The position numbers and the translations under genes were made by a program. The notes under the pieces were generated by a model. The model was not told the DNA's origin, made no database searches, and saw only the letters and a program-made list of their open reading frames with translations. From the NCBI GenBank assembly GCA_018389105.1, contig JACATO010002450.1, positions 1,248,501-1,312,500 on the forward strand: a DNA stretch of 64,000 bases, written 5' to 3'. Source of the stretch: Nautilus pompilius (Eukaryota; Mollusca; Cephalopoda; Nautilida; Nautilidae). Shown piece after piece: positions 61,284-64,000 of the stretch (the first letter of the stretch is position 1; every line of letters starts with the position of its first letter).

Positions 61284-64000
61284 TGTCAGTTTCTGTGGTG
61301 TTTTTTTCTATACTGCTTTGTCTTTGACTATGAAGGAATCTCTTCAACCTGACACTATCACAGCAACATAAAGAGAGAAAAGTAAAGTTTGATACAGCTT
61401 AAATAAACTAGCCTTACATGAATGGGTTATAGTGTAATAAATAAAACTTTGATGAGTGATCTGCTTTGTTTTTCTTGCATTTTTAAATAGTCTGGCCTTT
61501 AGAAAGCCAGTGGCAACCAACATTCATTTTACTTTTGCTAATTAATATCCCAATGAATTATCAAATTTCTGTAATACACTAGAGAACCCTTCTGATTCCA
61601 CTTGTTACATTGATTATTTTTTGCTTGAGTTGCTTCACTAATATTATGAACAACTATCATTGATCTGGGTATTATAGTTTGATGAGAAGCTTCCCTCCTT
61701 AAAAAGCCCACAAACAGAGAGAGCAAGCAAGCAAATTGGTATTTTTACTGCATTTTCTGTTTTTAACAGGTGTTCCTCTCCTTGGACTTAATATTTCCAT
61801 ACACCTTCTAGGAGGTTCTTGAATAATATAACTGCAGATATATTTATGAGGATCCACAAAGAATAACTGGGGAAAAAATTTTTCAAATTTTGACTGTAAA
61901 GAATCATATTTAGACTAGGTAATTTAAACTTTTAATAGAGTAACTTTTATCTGGCATTTCCATTGTGAAGGGATTAAGAATTTTGTGCTTTGCACTGTAC
62001 CAAGCTGACAAGAAGGCTTTCAATACTAGCTGGTTAGTGTCATGATCATGACAGTCATTTGGCTATGGTAGCCATGGTTTTGATTGTTAGACTTTTATTA
62101 CTACAATATTTCCATTCTGAATAGATACCACCCTCTTCGCTCATACTTACTACATTTTATAAATTTCATCCAGTCAGAAACTACCTAGCTTCCAGTTTTT
62201 GTCTGGCATCTTTGATAGCTTCAATAGCATATAGGTAGCTAAATATGATCTCCATTGAGAGTAATATGCTAGCAAAAAGGTTAATAGTTATCTGTGATAC
62301 AATAGAGCCCTATATGAAAAAGAAGAAAAAATAGCATGATTGATTTGAATAATTGTCAAAATTGTGCTTTAGACTTATTATCAGATATCCTTAAAACAAT
62401 TTGTATTGTGAAATTAATTATTTATAATATAATGTATCTTTAAAACCTTAATATCCTAATTACAAATGCTAATTTAAAGGAAGATTATTTAGAGATTTAT
62501 TTTCAAACTATGATTTTGTAGTCCAGGAAATGAGATGATTATATTTTTTATCAGTTAATATCTTCTACAGAAAGGAGAACTGTCATATTTTTAAGTTTTC
62601 TAAATGCTTGTTGTGCTTATGTTTCTTGTTATAATTTTAATAACAGACAGCAGCTCTTCTTTGTTGATCACAGAAACAGCAGAAGAAAGATGGTTGTTGG
62701 TTTTAAACAACTATATCTATCACTAATTAATTTCTTTTGCTATATCTTATTTTATAACTTTGATAAATTTTTTTTTTAATTGTTTAAAATGAAAAATTCC
62801 TTTTAGTATATAATTATCTGTATAGTAATTAAAAGGATATATGCTTTTTCTGGCAAACAGTTTCCATTTTAATGACTTTGATTGAACAAAGAAGAGGAGG
62901 GATATAAAATGAATGATTGATGGATACGGGAATAAGCAACTGAAAACTTAGTTTATGTTAAATCAGAAAGCGAGATTAATGAGTTATAGAGTATAGTTAG
63001 CACACTGTGAAAGAAACAAATGGTGTAGGCTAAAAATTGTATTGGTGGATATAAATGTTGAAGATTTATAATCTGTACATACCATCCACTGTTTAATGGA
63101 AATATGCAGATTTTTTGCAGCATCTGGAGAATTTTAAAAGACTGTTTTTGCAAAGTCATGCTTTTATAGACAATTAGTCATTTTTAATAAGTATCTAGGC
63201 ACACAAACAAAACCATTAAATTATTAGCAAAAATGTTCCTGATAGGTACTCACATTTTATTAATTACTTTTCATACCAGAAATGAAAATTCATTAACTCA
63301 TTAAATGTTAACAATAATTTTCTTTGCTGTAGTATATTTGTAAAGCATCAGTAACACTGCGTATACAATTCATTGTAATCAGTGATCTTAGATTCATTGT
63401 TGTAACACAGTCACAGAAAAGAAGGAAAATTTAAAATTTACAAGTGAATTATTTTGTATGGAAATATTTTTGTGTAGGTCTGTTTTAGAATTTTACACTT
63501 TACAACTATTTTTTCCACTATATTATTTTATTTTCCATCAATACCTTCCTCATGGCCATATGAAATTTTTGGATTGGCCAATAATCATGATGGTCTAAGT
63601 GTAAAATTATAGCATGCAACTACATGACCCAAAGGATGAAATTTTTTTTTAAAATGTCATTATTCCTTGTTTTCTTTATATGACAGAAACTCAGTGTTGA
63701 TAAAATAAAAGCAGATCTACTAGATATTTGTCATGTCTTTAACAGAAAATGAGAAATAGTATACAAATTTTGTGAAAACAAATAAAGCATGTTCAGTTTC
63801 CTATTTTGTAGTGTTATCAGAGAACAAATACATATTTGTACAGTACATTAATACCTGCCTACTTACCTTTGCATACTAATACATGCTACCCTGCTAAAGA
63901 TGCATAACTGTCATGCCAGTAAAGAGTGTAGAATACTTAAATGTGGATTGTCTGAATTTTTGAAAGGTTGAATTGTAAGACATCACCACACCTATGGTAG
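61284..64000. other. Intronic sequence to the end of the window, no gene seen
   Basis: AT-rich non-coding sequence. An acceptor-like T-rich tract plus CAG before 61771 is followed by a frame that stops after 13 codons and does not continue the ankyrin repeat. No exon or element recognised. Confidence 0.4.

Noticed and set aside
61750-61815. Acceptor-like T-rich tract and CAG, considered as the next ankyrin exon
   Set aside because: The frame from phase 0 stops after 13 codons and shows no ankyrin loop.

Overview
This window reads as intronic DNA from an animal nuclear genome. It is strongly AT-rich (roughly 70% by eye), full of homopolymer T and A runs and short microsatellites, and has no bacterial-style gene packing. 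The host is a metazoan. The mix of DNA transposons (hAT, Tc1, mariner, piggyBac, pogo/Tigger, Harbinger-like), with no recognisable LINE or SINE, and the base composition favour an invertebrate such as a chelicerate or mollusc, but this is inference and the species is not identified.

Host gene: two short internal exons on the + strand, 9055-9143 and 55291-55355, both encode ankyrin-repeat sequence. Each has a good acceptor (pyrimidine tract plus AG) and a GT donor. The first ends one base into a codon and the second supplies the other two, so they join in frame. They are probably consecutive exons of one ankyrin-repeat gene separated by an intron of about 46 kb. No other exon of it was recognised. 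One further possible host coding segment lies on the - strand at 57986-58417 (143 codons, unrecognised).

Layout: 1-9054 is intron upstream of exon A, with a Harbinger-like element (377-1553) and a probable Tigger-like remnant (5809-6629). The large intron then holds a Tigger-type MITE (9528-10137), a hAT element with a perfect 8-bp target duplication (10592-12799), a decayed Tc1-like gene (about 13.6-14.6 kb), a possible MITE (16795-17467), a Tigger gene (17952-19265), a near full-length Tc1 element (23404-24952), another Tc1-like fragment (about 26.9-27.5 kb), an internally deleted Tigger (27976-28826), a foldback element (about 32.8-33.2 kb), jumbled piggyBac fragments (41.9-43.6 kb), a pogo element with two internal tandem duplications (44683-46896), a piggyBac element with TTAA ends (47142-49323), a Tigger element (49779-51983) and a Tc1-like remnant (53270-54182). 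After exon B, a mariner element occupies 59978-61281.

The better-preserved transposons mostly show matched terminal repeats and family-typical target duplications, but every transposase gene carries frame breaks or stops, so none looks able to make its own enzyme. Most transposase genes inside the intron lie antisense to the ankyrin gene. No tRNA, rRNA, CRISPR array, operon or confidently recognised virus-like element was found.
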